64,000 nucleotides of DNA, taken from Tragulus kanchil. Taxonomy: Eukaryota; Chordata; Mammalia; Artiodactyla; Tragulidae. The position numbers and the translations under genes were made by a program. This document shows positions 11,155-23,630 of this stretch, piece by piece. The first letter of the stretch is position 1. Every line of letters begins with the position of its first letter. The stretch lies in the NCBI GenBank assembly GCA_022376925.1, contig JAIOJX010000006.1, forward strand, positions 61,899,394-61,963,393, given 5' to 3'. The notes beneath the pieces are model-generated. The model was not told the DNA's origin, searched no databases, and saw only the letters and a program-made list of their open reading frames with translations.

Positions 11155-12975
11155 TTTCCCCTCTGGTTTCCTTTTGATTTCTGTCCTTGTAGAAATATTC
11201 AGTGGTTTCTGTCTTGGGTGATATTAGGTCTAGTTAGCAGGTGGATAATCTTTAGTGTTGTGTGTTCTTTGATAGTTTAGGGTCTTGGTGTCAGGGTTTC
11301 CCCTCCGTGGATCCTTGGTTTGATCTCTGGCCAGAGAGTGTAGGCTATGTGTCTGCTTTGCTATGGTGTTCAGTGGTATTACTTCAAATATAAGCATATG
11401 AGGAAAATGAGATGCCTCCCTGGTAGTTGACAGTCATAAAATCACGCAAATATTTTCTAACATGGAAAATAGACATACATACACATCAATAACCACAGCT
11501 GAATAGTCTTACAGGGATAAAGTATAGGAAATTTTTCTCGCAAATGGTGCAATCAAAGTTGGTACCTGATCATTTAGCTCTAAGTTAATTAAAATACTGC
11601 CTGGAAAAACAGATCCAGGGCAAGGTCCTGGCTTAGACAATTACAATGAAAGCAGTTTTTAACTAAGGCATGTGTTGGGAGCGAGAAGGAGGAGAGTATA
11701 TGAGTAATGAGAAGGAATAGATTCGTGTTGCAAGGATTTTGTAGGGTTAGGTAATAATTATTACCTTTAGAGTAGTAGAGTTTAGTACAGCTGAAAGAGA
11801 CTAGTAGAGACAGGAGGATAGGAAATATTTATGTAGAAGATAGTAGTAGGTATAAAAAGATTTTTGCACTTAGAGCAGTATGGGGCTAGCTTTCAGTTCT
11901 TTTGATTCTTTGTGCTTTGTTCTGTTCTTCAGCAGTTATTTCCACCATTCTGTCTTTCAGCTCACTTAACCGTTCTTATGCCTCCGATACTCTACTGATG
12001 AGACCTTCTATAGTATTTTTGAGTTCAGTAATTGAGTCATTTGTCTCTATTTACTTATTTTTCATTTCTTGCATGTCTCTTCTCAGTGCACTGATTTCCT
12101 CTAATATTCTGTTTTCTGTGTTTTTAATCCTCGCTAGTATTGCTTTTCTGAATTCTCTTTCTGATAATTTGTCTATCCCATCTTCTGTCACCTGTAGCTG
12201 TGTTTCTGTACTTTGTTCCTTCATTTGTTCAGTGTTTCTCTGTCTTTTCATTTTCCCCTCTGGTTTCCTTTTGATTTCTGTCCTTGTAGAAATATTCAGT
12301 GGTTTCTGTCTTGGGTGATATTAGGTCTAGTTAGCAGGTGGATAATCTTTAGTGTTGTGTGTTCTTTGATAGTTTAGGGTCTTGGTGTCAGGGTTTCCAC
12401 TCCGTGGATCCTTGGTTTGATCTCTGGCCAGAGAGTGTAGGCTATGTGTCTGCTTTGCTATGGTGTTCAGTGGTATTACTTCAAATATAAGCATATGAGG
12501 AAAATGAGATGCCTCCCTGGTAGTTGACAGTCATAAAATCACGCAAATATTTTCTAACATGGAAAATAGACATACATACACATCAATAACCACAGCTGAA
12601 TAGTCTTACAGGGATAAAGTATAGGAAATTTTTCTCGCAAATGGTGCAATCAAAGTTGGTACCTGATCATTTAGCTCTAAGTTAATTAAAATACTGCCTG
12701 GAAAAACAGATCCAGGGCAAGGTCCTGGCTTAGACAATTACAATGAAAGCAGTTTTTAACTAAGGCATGTGTTGGGAGCGAGAAGGAGGAGAGTATATGA
12801 GTAATGAGAAGGAATAGATTCGTGTTGCAAGGATTTTGTAGGGTTAGGTAATAATTATTACCTTTAGAGTAGTAGAGTTTAGTACAGCTGAAAGAGACTA
12901 GTAGAGACAGGAGGATAGGAAATATTTATGTAGAAGATAGTAGTAGGTATAAAAAGATTTTTGCACTTAGAGCAG
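10797..12975. repeat. Tandem duplication 4 (unit about 1.10 kb)
   Basis: Copies at 10797-11878 and 11893-12975 with a 14-base filler. They span L1 ORF1 and the 5' UTR. One substitution is visible ('tttcccctccg' against 'tttccactccg'). Overlaps duplication 5. Confidence 0.95.
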
Positions 12976-15217
12976 GAGCATAGAGAGAGGAAGCAGGTGT
13001 AAAAAACAAAAGATTAAAAGTTTTAAAAAAATTAAAATTAAAATTTAAATATTAAAAAAAAAAGGAAAAGAAAAAGAAGAAGAAGAAAAACAAAAGGTAA
13101 ACGCTGTCCCTGGTTTTTATCTTCTTATCTGCGTGTGGACTTTCCACCTGTTTGCTTTTGTTGTTGTTGTCCCAGATTTCCCAAGTCTGTACTGGTGTGG
13201 GTCGGGTGTGGGGGCTGGAGAGCCGCTTCTGTCTTAGGTTTCAGTGAGGGTCAGGTTTTTTGGGTTTTTTAGGGTGTCTTTTTTGTGATTTTTTTTTGTC
13301 GGGACCCTTGCAGTGCTGGTTGCTCTACTTTCTGTTTTGCTTTCAGTAAAACAAAGGCTCTGTAGACAGCTCAGATGTTGGTTGGAGCAGGCTCGTTGGG
13401 GGTTCCCAGTCCACTAGGTGGGGGCCACAACTCTGGGCCCCATGCTGGATGGGGCTCCCCAGTTCCACCGTGCACTCCCTGGTATCCTTCAATTTCTGCT
13501 CTTCTCCCAGTTTCCTCTGCTGTGGCTCTCGGCTGTCTGCGCAATTGTGCCTACTCATCCCAGGCGCCCTGCTTCTTTGCTGCAGCTTTGTTCGAGCAGG
13601 CTGTTCAAGCAGCCAGCGTGTGTGCACTGCCGCATATGAGACTTATCCCCAAAGGCGGGCGCAAGTATTTTCTAACATGGAAAATAGACATACATACACA
13701 TCAATAACCACAGCTGAATAGTCTTACAGGGATAAAGTATAGGAAATTTTTCTCGCAAATGGTGCAATCAAAGTTGGTACCTGATCATTTAGCTCTAAGT
13801 TAATTAAAATACTGCCTGGAAAAACAGATCCAGGGCAAGGTCCTGGCTTAGACAATTACAATGAAAGCAGTTTTTAACTAAGGCATGTGTTGGGAGCGAG
13901 AAGGAGGAGAGTATATGAGTAATGAGAAGGAATAGATTCGTGTTGCAAGGATTTTGTAGGGTTAGGTAATAATTATTACCTTTAGAGTAGTAGAGTTTAG
14001 TACAGCTGAAAGAGACTAGTAGAGACAGGAGGATAGGAAATATTTATGTAGAAGATAGTAGTAGGTATAAAAAGATTTTTGCACTTAGAGCAGGAGCATA
14101 GAGAGAGGAAGCAGGTGTAAAAAACAAAAGATTAAAAGTTTTAAAAAAATTAAAATTAAAAAAAATTTAAATATTAAAAAAAAAAGGAAAAGAAAAAGAA
14201 GAAGAAGAAAAACAAAAGGTAAACGCTGTCCCTGGTTTTTATCTTCTTATCTGCGTGTGGACTTTCCACCTGTTTGCTTTTGTTGTTGTTGTCCCAGATT
14301 TCCCAAGTCTGTACTGGTGTGGGTCGGGTGTGGGGGCTGGAGAGCCGCTTCTGTCTTAGGTTTCAGTGAGGGTCAGGTTTTTTGGGTTTTTTAGGGTGTC
14401 TTTTTTGTGATTTTTTTTTGTCGGGACCCTTGCAGTGCTGGTTGCTCTACTTTCTGTTTTGCTTTCAGTAAAACAAAGGCTCTGTAGACAGCTCAGATGT
14501 TGGTTGGAGCAGGCTCGTTGGGGGTTCCCAGTCCACTAGGTGGGGGCCACAACTCTGGGCCCCATGCTGGATGGGGCTCCCCAGTTCCACCGTGCACTCC
14601 CTGGTATCCTTCAATTTCTGCTCTTCTCCCAGTTTCCTCTGCTGTGGCTCTCGGCTGTCTGCGCAATTGTGCCTACTCATCCCAGGCGCCCTGCTTCTTT
14701 GCTGCAGCTTTGTTCGAGCAGGCTGTTCAAGCAGCCAGCGTGTGTGCACTGCCGCATATGAGACTTATCCCCAAAGGCGGGCGCAAGCTTCCCTGACTGA
14801 CTCCAGTTTCCCTGTCTGGCTAGAGCCAGGCTTTTGGGATGCATCTCACAGAGGATTTCCCTGTTCCATTCTGCACGCCCCCAACTAGTGGCATCTCAGC
14901 TCCCCTGGCGCCTGGTGTCCCTGTACTGTCCCAGTGGGATTTTCACGCTGAGCACTGCCTTCTGTCCTCCCAGCGCACTTCCCAGCGCTCTCTCCTCCCG
15001 GTCCTGTGGGGGGGTTGCGGTACCGGGCCCTCAGTAAGGGAGCTCCGGGAAAGTTCTGGTTGCTTGCTCTCCTACCCTTGTAGGCCTGAGGAGTTCTTTT
15101 GTCGTCTAGCGGCTGGGCTGGTTTTTTGGTGGTGTTTCATTTCTTGATTAGTTCTGGTTGTTCTATTGGGGAGCTGGTGAAATCCTCCTCTCATTCCTCT
15201 GCCATCTTGGCCCCCTT
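11155..15217 (-). mobile_element. LINE-1 5' UTR, triplicated in part
   Basis: The sequence upstream of ORF1 contains the internal-promoter region, an A-rich patch (about 13010-13095) and a GC-richer segment (13120-13660 and 14240-15217) ending at the L1 start. Two overlapping duplications make the piece around 11450-11878 occur three times (also 12543-12975 and 13665-14100). Short ORFs over the GC-rich part are untypical of coding DNA. Confidence 0.75.
12543..14787. repeat. Tandem duplication 5 (unit about 1.12 kb)
   Basis: Copies at 12543-13665 and 13661-14787, joined at a few bases of microhomology ('gcaa'). The second copy is a few bases longer in the A-rich tract. The first about 430 bases are a third copy of sequence already duplicated at 11450-12975. 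Confidence 0.95.
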
Positions 15218-15479
15218 CTTGCTTTTCATTTTATATAATTTTGTTAAAGTCACACTTTGGACACTCTCTCTAGATTTACCTTTTCATTTTTTAAATGTTA
15301 TCTTACTAAGATTCGACTGTATTTTTCCTTGTGTTCATTCACACTCACTCCTATGAATGTACTGTGACTTATTCTTCCTTGGATAATTGTGTGTATCTGA
15401 GCCAGTATCATGTTAATTATAATGAATGTTGATACATGCTTTTCTTCATAGGTTTATTTGTGGTTCCTTATTTATTTGA
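15218..15479. other. Unclassified flank of the LINE-1
   Basis: AT-rich, without a gene. It may include older L1-like sequence, but the match is too weak to assign. Confidence 0.4.
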
Positions 15480-15701
15480 TGCTTCCCAGGTGGTACTAGT
15501 GATAAAGAACCCACTTGCAGATGCAGGAGACATAAGAGACATGGGTTTGATCCTTGGGTAGGGAAGGTCCCCTGGAGAGGGGCATGGCAACCCACTCCAG
15601 TATTCTTGCCTGGAAAAATTCCATGGATAGAGGAGCCTTGTTGGCTAGTGTCCATAGTGTTGCCAGGAGTCATGCACAACTAAAATGATTTAGCATGCAC
15701 T
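15480..15701 (+). mobile_element. Bov-tA SINE
   Basis: The tRNA-like head ('gcttcccaggtggtactagt', then 'gggtttgatccttgg') is followed by the Bov-A body ('caacccactccagtattctt', 'gcctggaaaaattccatgg') and a diverged tail. Ruminant-specific SINE, plus strand, nearly complete. Confidence 0.85.
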
Positions 15702-15892
15702 GATATGTATACATTTTATGATTGCATTATCAACTTTGTTTAAAAATCTCTGTTGGAAATAGCACAGGATTTTTGAGATCTTGACCCCAGGAAACATTTA
15801 AAATGACCTTCCTTAAAGGAAATTGCTGGCTATCATTTATACATTACCACAAGCATATTATGAAACAAGTTACTTCAAAATTTAAAGGCTTT

Positions 15893-16202
15893 GGGCTTCC
15901 CTGGTGGCCCAGTGGGTGAGGACATTGCCTTGCAGTGCAAGGGGCACCAATTCAATCTCTGCCCTGGGAAGATCCCACGTGCCATGGAGCAGCTGGACCA
16001 CTGTGTCCCAATTACCAAGCCGGAGCTCTGGCGTGCATGCGCCCAGAGCTGGTGCTCTGCGACAACAGGGGCCACTGAGAAGGGAGGCCCACACGGGCCA
16101 AAAGAACAAATATGGATGAAAATAAGTAAATGAAAGACCAATAGAAGTGGCCCGCCCATCCCCTTTCCTCCTCAACCCTCCCCTGCTCCCCCCCAAAAAA
16201 AG
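15893..16202 (+). mobile_element. CHR-2-like SINE, full length
   Basis: Starts 'gggcttccctggtggcccag' and contains 'attgccttgcagtgcaaggg' and 'tcaatctctgccctgggaag'. It then has 'gccggagctctggcgtgc', 'gatggatgaaaataag', 'gaccaatagaagtggcccgc', a C-rich stretch and an A-run. It shares the unfamiliar 3' part seen in the other CHR-like copies here. Confidence 0.8.
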
Positions 16203-17399
16203 AAATTGGAAATGAAACAGTAAAGAAAGAGAAAAAAAATTTAAAAATAAGTTTTAAAGACTTAAAACAAAAACCATTTACTGTTCTTATAAGCTACTGA
16301 TCAGCTAGATGCTCATGCTGACCTGGGCAGGATTGTCTGTTCTAAGCTCATGTCCATGCATCACCTCTGGCCAAATGATAGGCTGCCTAGAATTGGACTG
16401 TTTACAACCAACTCTGCTGGGACTACTCAGCTTATCCTCCCATAAACATGCCCTGGCTTATTCACATGGTGGTAGCAGGAGTCCAAAAGAAGAAACTGAG
16501 ATAGAGATGCACTTTTCTAGCCCTCTGCTATGTCAAGTTCTATCTTAGCTCTTTTACAGGGCCAGAACAATTGGAGTCAGGGTGCTCGGACAAATACTGT
16601 GAATAAGAGAGGTTTCAGCCATTAATGAATCAATTAGCCACATTTTTTTTTAAATCAAATATTAGCTACCTTATGAAACAATTTTATATTCATTATGTGA
16701 TTGAGAAAATAAGTATATTGTGTATAATGAAACCCAAGTTTCTCACTGTTGGAGAAGGAAGTTACAAACAGAAAAAAGGAAGAACAGAATGAATCCTGAG
16801 GTGTTAGATTTATATTTAAGATAACACTGTGAACTAAAGGATTTATTATACAATTCATTGATAATATACAAATTTTTAATATGCAGTTGCTTGATAGTAC
16901 ATCAGTGTCCTAGCCTTGTTCTCTAAGAAAGCATAGAAACCATGACACCACAGTTGGAATGAGTACACGTGGTACTTAGTATTTGATTTCTACCTACCAT
17001 TCTCCGCTATAAAGGAACAGGGCTCCTCAGAAAAAATGGCTGATTGCACGACTGAGGGAAAGTCCAAGGTTAAGCTGGAAAATCCTGTGTGCCAAAGAGT
17101 AAGGGAGTGTTAAAAGAATGGTGGGGATATGTGAAAAGGATACAGGGGTTAATGTGAAGGAGCTCCCACTGGTTAATCTGGGTTAATATAAATGTCAAAA
17201 CTATGATTTTGGAGGATTGTAACTATTAAATAAAATTGTAATCTGGGAGCCTATCTGGAGAAGTTCTTGTTATAGGAGAAATCTGTCTGATAAGCATGGA
17301 AGAAAGATGAAATTAGAAAACCACCATTTATCAGTCATAATATAAAAATTGGTTGAGGCAAGAAAAAACAATGGATGCTACAATAAATGGGTGCAAGTT
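16203..17399. other. Unclassified AT-rich non-coding stretch
   Basis: No gene, RNA or repeat that I could name. The short ORFs (for example around 16309-16548) lack any family signature. Confidence 0.5.
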
Positions 17400-18060
17400 T
17401 AAGAAGTAACAGAACAGTTAATATAGTCTTAAAATATAGAATAAAACTTTCATTAATTTTAAAATGTAAAATAATTTTACAGTAGAAAAACATAACAGAC
17501 ACTACATTAACAACATAATAAAAAATAACTGTCAATTGTGAGTCTAATTGAAAGCATGGGCTTCCTGATAATGATGCATTGGAAAGATCGTAACAGTATT
17601 TTTGTGGTATGCCTGTCAAAAGTACATAAATGGAATATAATTGTGAAGAAACATCAGACAAACCAAAGTCAATGGCTATTCTACAAAATAATTGGCCTGC
17701 ACCCTTCAGGGATGTCCATATCATGAAAGAAGAAAATTCATAGACTATTGCAGCTAAAAGTAGCATGACCACTGAATACAAGGCATGATCTCAAAATATC
17801 ATTGGGATAACTTGGAAACTAAAGTTTATAGCATCTGTACATTAGAAGACAATGTTATATCAATGTCAATTTTCTGATTTTAAAATCTGTTCTATGATTA
17901 TATAGAAGAATCCATTGCTTTTGTAAAATACAGGTTGAAATAAGAATAGAGATATTATGTATATAATGTACACACATGCACACAAGGGGAAAAGATAAAG
18001 AAAGTAAAGTAAATGTCATAAAATGCTAACAACTCTGTGAAGGTCATTCAAAAAAGTCTT
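17400..18060 (+). mobile_element. Old L1M 3' UTR fragment
   Basis: The order of motifs resembles the 3' UTR of ancient mammalian L1M elements: 'gtggtatgcctgtcaaaagt', 'gaagaaacatcagacaaacc', 'ctacaaaataattggcctgc', then 'gggatgtccatatcatgaaa'. The minus-strand ORF over this region (17335-17781) is an antisense artefact. The subfamily is not resolved. Confidence 0.6.
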
Positions 18061-19948
18061 GTACTATACTTAAAATTTGCAAATTTTATCCAAATAAATA
18101 AAAAGTGATTGATCATCATAAATATGTAAATGTGTATTTTCCCATTGCTCATCAATATCTGTAATGAATTAATAAATATTGGTCAATCACAATTAAACAC
18201 CAAATAAAAAGAAGAAACTGTGTAATAGCTGGGGTAGCTATGTACTGATTACCAGCAATATTAAACTGAAGAGTAGGATTTTAGTTGGTCCAGTTTAGGT
18301 AGAACCCAGATCTTCGATATTTTTTTTACTTTTGGAGTGAAGTGACTTTGTAGAAGTGAGTAGGATTGATAATTCCCCAGAATCCCTGCCTGCTAAAATA
18401 AAACCACTTGTTTATGCCAGAGGCATCCAATAGATATTAGTTTTTATCTACCTCTAGTAATTGTTAGAATATTCATAAAAACACAGATATTTAAAGGTCA
18501 AACACTGTAGTAAATAATAATCTGGGCATAAGTAATGCCTACTCTATGAATCTCCCAAGATGTTTATGTTGCCATTGTATTGGGAACTTAAGAGAGAGAG
18601 TCAATAGTACTATACATTCATCGCCACTTTGGAAATAAAGCAAGACTATACATAATGAAGTGTTGAGACCTTTTTAAGTCCTAACTTATAAAGCTACTTG
18701 GGGAAGAGTTAGTCACAGCAAAGGAACAAAATAACTAGTAGCATTCAATTGTACTTTATGTATATCCTCATTTGGGGTTAAGTATGTGAAGTGTGTGTCT
18801 ACTGTCTATAAAAAACAAAGTCAGATACAAAAGTTTGTTTTTTGGTAACAAAACTCTGGAGCCAGATAGATTTGGGTTCAATTCTTATTCTGTTCTAAAT
18901 CTCTGAAATGGTGGTTTTGATCTCTACCCACAGAGGGCTTAGCTATGGTTTAACAAGATAACCTAAAGATGTATAGTGTTGTCATTATTGTTATTGCTCC
19001 AGTTTTCTAAATAGATAAGCAATAAAATCAAACTAGCTGTTTTCTGATCTCATAGGCTAAAAGCAATTATGTGGGAAAATATTTACTCTTTAATGTGCTA
19101 ACATTTAAGTTTGTGATAACACAAGACTAGTTTCATTTAACTAAAATTTTTGTGTTCATTTCACATTCATAATTCTCTTTCTTTTGCAATCTTATTAGCA
19201 TTATTCCCATGAAATAACCAAAGAAAAAAAGCAGAAGTATTTTAATTAACTCAGGTATAATTTGTTTTCCTTATCTGCCATTACTGCTGATACCAGATGA
19301 GCAGAACTTCTAGGTGTATTCAAAATCTTTTAGCTGATCAAAGAAAGGAAATTCAAGGATAGAAATTCATTTAGTTCTGTTTAGGTTACAGGAATGAGCA
19401 GAGGCCATTTATCCTACAAAACATCTTGAAATGTATGCTTTGCTACTTGAATCTAATATTCTTTAGAACTCTTCTGGCTTACTGAAGAAGACAGTGCACA
19501 TGGTTGATCTTGTTTTTGTCTAGTCCCATATCTTATTAATAGGAAACCAGCAGATTTCATATGATACATTTTATAATACTTTGGATAGAATTTAAAGATT
19601 CTTGCATGTGCATGTGTGTATTTAATTTCATTGAATTTTCATTTTGAAGTACTTTTATTTCTCTGTTAATACATATGAAACAAGAATTACTTTTCACACT
19701 TTTCAACTGGCTGTCTCAATATGGTAAGAACAATTATTCAGTCTATTAAACAGCTATTTGAAAAGAAATGAGTAATTGAGAGACACAAGTTCATTTATAA
19801 GAACTCGTTCTTTAGATTTTGTAAGCCTCAGCATATAATCGTGAAAATAATGCTTAGTTAGTACTTCTCTATCCATTGAAGAATATGCTTACTTGTAACC
19901 TCTATAACTATATGTGACAAAGTGTACCATCCAGTTTTATTCAGTTGG
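18061..19948. other. Unclassified stretch with a possible MIR
   Basis: AT-rich and without a gene. The piece 18845-18915 ('ctctggagccagatagattt', then 'gggttcaattcttattct') fits the core of a MIR SINE on the plus strand. The rest is unassigned. Confidence 0.5.
18845..18915 (+). mobile_element. MIR fragment
   Basis: Matches the well-known MIR core layout 'tctggagccagac..gggttcaaatc'. Short and diverged. Confidence 0.5.
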
Positions 19949-22080
19949 ATCATTCCTCAATATTTTTAAAACTTGCTTTGTGATTTTGTTATAGAGCCTC
20001 AGAAAAAGAATTTTTGGTGATTTGAACAACTCATGGCTTATAATTCCTGCTTGATTATATCAAAAGTTCTAGAAGATAAGGAAAGTTCAGAATTCTTCTT
20101 AAAAAGTTAGTCATATTCCCACATTTGCAGTAGACAACGCTGCTGTTGCTTCTTTCTCTCTCTCTCTCTCTCTCTTCAGCTAAGACAGCAAAAGAGATGA
20201 TTTATTGTCCATGTTACATTCAACCACAATTGAGAAGAAAATTAGTCCATGGTATCACAGGTCCAGGGCAAAGGATCAAAAGGGACCACTTTGATTACAA
20301 GCAAGGTGGATCTCCCAAAGGTGGTCAAGCCAATCAGAATGACCATAGATTTCCAGATCCATTGAGACAAGTTCTAGACAGTAGGCATGCAGTCCAACAA
20401 TTCGTACCAGCATCCCTGACCTCTGGCTTCCCTCATTTCTGCTTCTGTGGCTTCCATGGGTGTACAAGTTTATTTGGACCTCTCTCTCATCTTTCCACTT
20501 TTACACTTCAGACTGCACATTCACTTCTTCCTCCATTTCACTCTCTTGGTGCAAAGCTTTTACAAAAGATGGCACTGACACTGCTCTTGCAAGATGTTTC
20601 AACAATAAACATGCTTTATATCTTTTTGTTAATGTCTATATGTGATACCATCTTTTCTAAATAAAATTAGGATATTTCAACTCAACAGACAGATGTTTAC
20701 TTTAGAATGCTGAAACAGTTTATCTTTTGAATTTCTACATTCTGTTTACTGGCCAAAATTATTTGTTTTTCTCATATCTTCAGTATTTATTAAATAAATG
20801 CTGTAGTGCCTTCAGGATGGAATAAAATATCTCCATAACTCTAAAAAAACTTTGACATAGCAAACATACAAAGTACAATATGTGGAGGTGTGACTAGTGC
20901 TTTATGCTTTCACATGATTTGAGGCTCATTCTCCACAGAACCTTGATAGAAGGTGGAACAAAGAATTACACAAACATTACCCATGGTGTCATGAAGAGGC
21001 TGCATTTGGAATATCATTCCTCAATATTTTTAAAACTTGCTTTGTGATTTTGTTATAGAGCCTCAGAAAAAGAATTTTTGGTGATTTGAACAACTCATGG
21101 CTTATAATTCCTGCTTGATTATATCAAAAGTTCTAGAAGATAAGGAAAGTTCAGAATTCTTCTTAAAAAGTTAGTCATATTCCCACATTTGCAGTAGACA
21201 ACGCTGCTGTTGCTTCTTTCTCTCTCTCTCTCTCTCTCTTCAGCTAAGACAGCAAAAGAGATGATTTATTGTCCATGTTACATTCAACCACAATTGAGAA
21301 GAAAATTAGTCCATGGTATCACAGGTCCAGGGCAAAGGATCAAAAGGGACCACTTTGATTACAAGCAAGGTGGATCTCCCAAAGGTGGTCAAGCCAATCA
21401 GAATGACCATAGATTTCCAGATCCATTGAGACAAGTTCTAGACAGTAGGCATGCAGTCCAACAATTCGTACCAGCATCCCTGACCTCTGGCTTCCCTCAT
21501 TTCTGCTTCTGTGGCTTCCATGGGTGTACAAGTTTATTTGGACCTCTCTCTCATCTTTCCACTTTTACACTTCAGACTGCACATTCACTTCTTCCTCCAT
21601 TTCACTCTCTTGGTGCAAAGCTTTTACAAAAGATGGCACTGACACTGCTCTTGCAAGATGTTTCAACAATAAACATGCTTTATATCTTTTTGTTAATGTC
21701 TATATGTGATACCATCTTTTCTAAATAAAATTAGGATATTTCAACTCAACAGACAGATGTTTACTTTAGAATGCTGAAACAGTTTATCTTTTGAATTTCT
21801 ACATTCTGTTTACTGGCCAAAATTATTTGTTTTTCTCATATCTTCAGTATTTATTAAATAAATGCTGTAGTGCCTTCAGGATGGAATAAAATATCTCCAT
21901 AACTCTAAAAAAACTTTGACATAGCAAACATACAAAGTACAATATGTGGAGGTGTGACTAGTGCTTTATGCTTTCACATGATTTGAGGCTCATTCTCCAC
22001 AGAACCTTGATAGAAGGTGGAACAAAGAATTACACAAACATTACCCATGGTGTCATGAAGAGGTTGCATTTTGAATATCA
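19949..22080. repeat. Tandem duplication 6 (unit 1.064 kb)
   Basis: Copies at 19949-21015 and 21013-22080, joined directly. The sequence is not a recognised repeat family. Differences include 'gaggctgcatttgg' against 'gaggttgcattttg'. Each copy carries a CT microsatellite (20151-20175; 21215-21239) and the same chance ORF of 172 codons. Confidence 0.95.
20151..20175. repeat. (CT)n microsatellite, duplicated at 21215-21239
   Basis: A simple TCTC run, present at the same place in both copies of the tandem duplication. Confidence 0.85.
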
Positions 22081-23582
22081 CTACCATACTGAATTTGACT
22101 TAAGGATTTTTCATTGCCAGTTAATTTTTGGATTCATTTTTAAGATCCAGTTTTATTTTAAGAAGTTTTTTGTGCTATTCTTATATTTCTTTACCTTTGG
22201 TTCATTCCTTATGAGAAAGTAAGTAGCTTATAATCCCATGCTCCATCATAAGGATTTTTTAATGCTAAAACCTTTCTAAAAATTCTGAGATTTTAGCAAG
22301 GTGTGAAGTGAGAAGAGTAGTTTGTTAAAGCTAGGTTAAAGAAGTACACATTTGATATCTAAAAATAGTGCCCCAGTAATTATATTTGTATTAACTTTAG
22401 GTGTTGTTAATTTGCAGAATGAACAATTATATGTTGTCTCAGTTTCCAGTCAAAATCAGAATATAAAATGTACAGAGCAATAACATTTACAGGCTTAAAT
22501 GTGAAAATGCAGAGCAGCCAGAACACAGCTATTGGGCCAGAGTGCAATGGAGACGTCTCCTTGTTTCCTCTCTTTCTCCATTTCACGTTACTTTATATAT
22601 AGAAATATTCTAAATTTACTAAAATCCAAAATAATTCCTTGGAAATGAAGTGCTTTGTTTGTAGACAGTGTTTTGCCTGCTTCTTTTATGTACTGAGTGG
22701 ACTTTGTGGGCAAATTCAAGTGATTCTGTGTCTGCCCTGAGGATAGTATGAATGTGTCTAGTGACCTTACAGAAAGGATAATTACATAATTGTCAACCCG
22801 TGGTTCTGAGGTGTAGTAAGCATCTGTCTAAAGAATGTTCATCAGCACTTCCACTGAGTTGCCTTGTGGCCCTTTTCAGGATATTTCTCACATAATGATT
22901 TGATGATTCCCTCTAACAAATTAACACAGTCAGTTTTAGGTGATCTCTCTGAACTGTTTGAACTCAGGGAGAAAGGACATGTTTTTAATTGAGAAAGGAC
23001 ATGTTTTCTCAGTGAGAAAAGACAACACATATTCTATTTTCTATGTTATAAACACATAGATTCATTATGAAGGATTATGAAGGCTGTATTTTAGATGTTA
23101 TGAAAGTACAGGTACTTTTGTCACTGACTTCATGTTGAAAATCACAAGCTATGGCCTTCATGGAGTGGGTTCAGAGTTAAGTCTTTGAAGCCCAGCAGCT
23201 ATTCTTAAATCCAGATTTGGCCACTGATCATAAAGTCCCAAACATGTTATATCCATTTTCTGAACTTACCTTCTTCATTCTTCTTTCCTCCCCAGCCTCC
23301 ACTGTTTCTGTACTCTCCTTATCCTCTTCTCTTTGAGGCAAGATAGAATTTTGATGGAATTGAGTTTAGGAGCTGAAATTTTTAAAAATTCACTTAAATT
23401 TTAAGGATGTAGAGTCTATGATTTAGTAATGTTCCCAAAGATCCTGTATCTAAGTATTGCAGAACCCAGAGCCATTACTCTTCTTCCTCTGTTTCTTATC
23501 AAAGTGAAGTCTGTGTCTCTGTTCCTGTCTGTCCATCTTTTTCTCTATATCTCTCTATGTCTCTCTCTCTCTCTCTGTCTCT

Positions 23583-23630
<48 letters not shown>

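Larger units (their letters stand above)
2650..15217 (-). mobile_element. Near full-length LINE-1, inflated by five duplications
   Basis: From right to left the minus strand reads as a complete L1. The 5' end at about 15217 carries the classic GGGGGCCAAGATGGC start. A long 5' UTR (about 15217-11155) is followed by ORF1 (about 11154-10255), the ORF2 endonuclease (about 10200-9700), reverse transcriptase (about 8-5.5 kb), the ORF2 C-terminus ending near 3060, and a 3' UTR to about 2650. The element spans 12.6 kb, but subtracting the five duplications inside it leaves about 6.9 kb, a normal full-length L1. Both ORFs are broken, so it is not autonomous. The 3' boundary is approximate because no clean poly-A was seen. 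Confidence 0.85.

Noticed and set aside
10751..11221. A 156-codon plus-strand Ser/Leu/Phe-rich ORF
   Set aside because: Antisense to L1 ORF1. The minus strand carries the recognisable protein motifs.
13375..13707. Several overlapping ORFs in GC-richer DNA, repeated near 14.5 kb
   Set aside because: They lie in the L1 5' UTR, in several frames of both strands, with no conserved domain.
15893..15965. tRNA gene suggested by A-box/B-box-like sequence
   Set aside because: It is the tRNA-derived head of a SINE, as shown by the attached SINE body, tail and recurrence in the window.
17335..17781. A 148-codon minus-strand hydrophobic ORF
   Set aside because: It lies antisense to an old L1M 3' UTR and has no family signature.
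20146..20664. A 172-codon plus-strand ORF, present twice (also 21210-21728)
   Set aside because: It begins in a CT microsatellite that encodes Leu-Ser repeats, has no recognisable domain, and is doubled only because of a tandem duplication. The minus strand has short hydrophobic stretches but also stops. I could not link either strand to a known gene.
23545..23627. ORFs through the CA/CT repeat
   Set aside because: They are pure low-complexity translations of a microsatellite.
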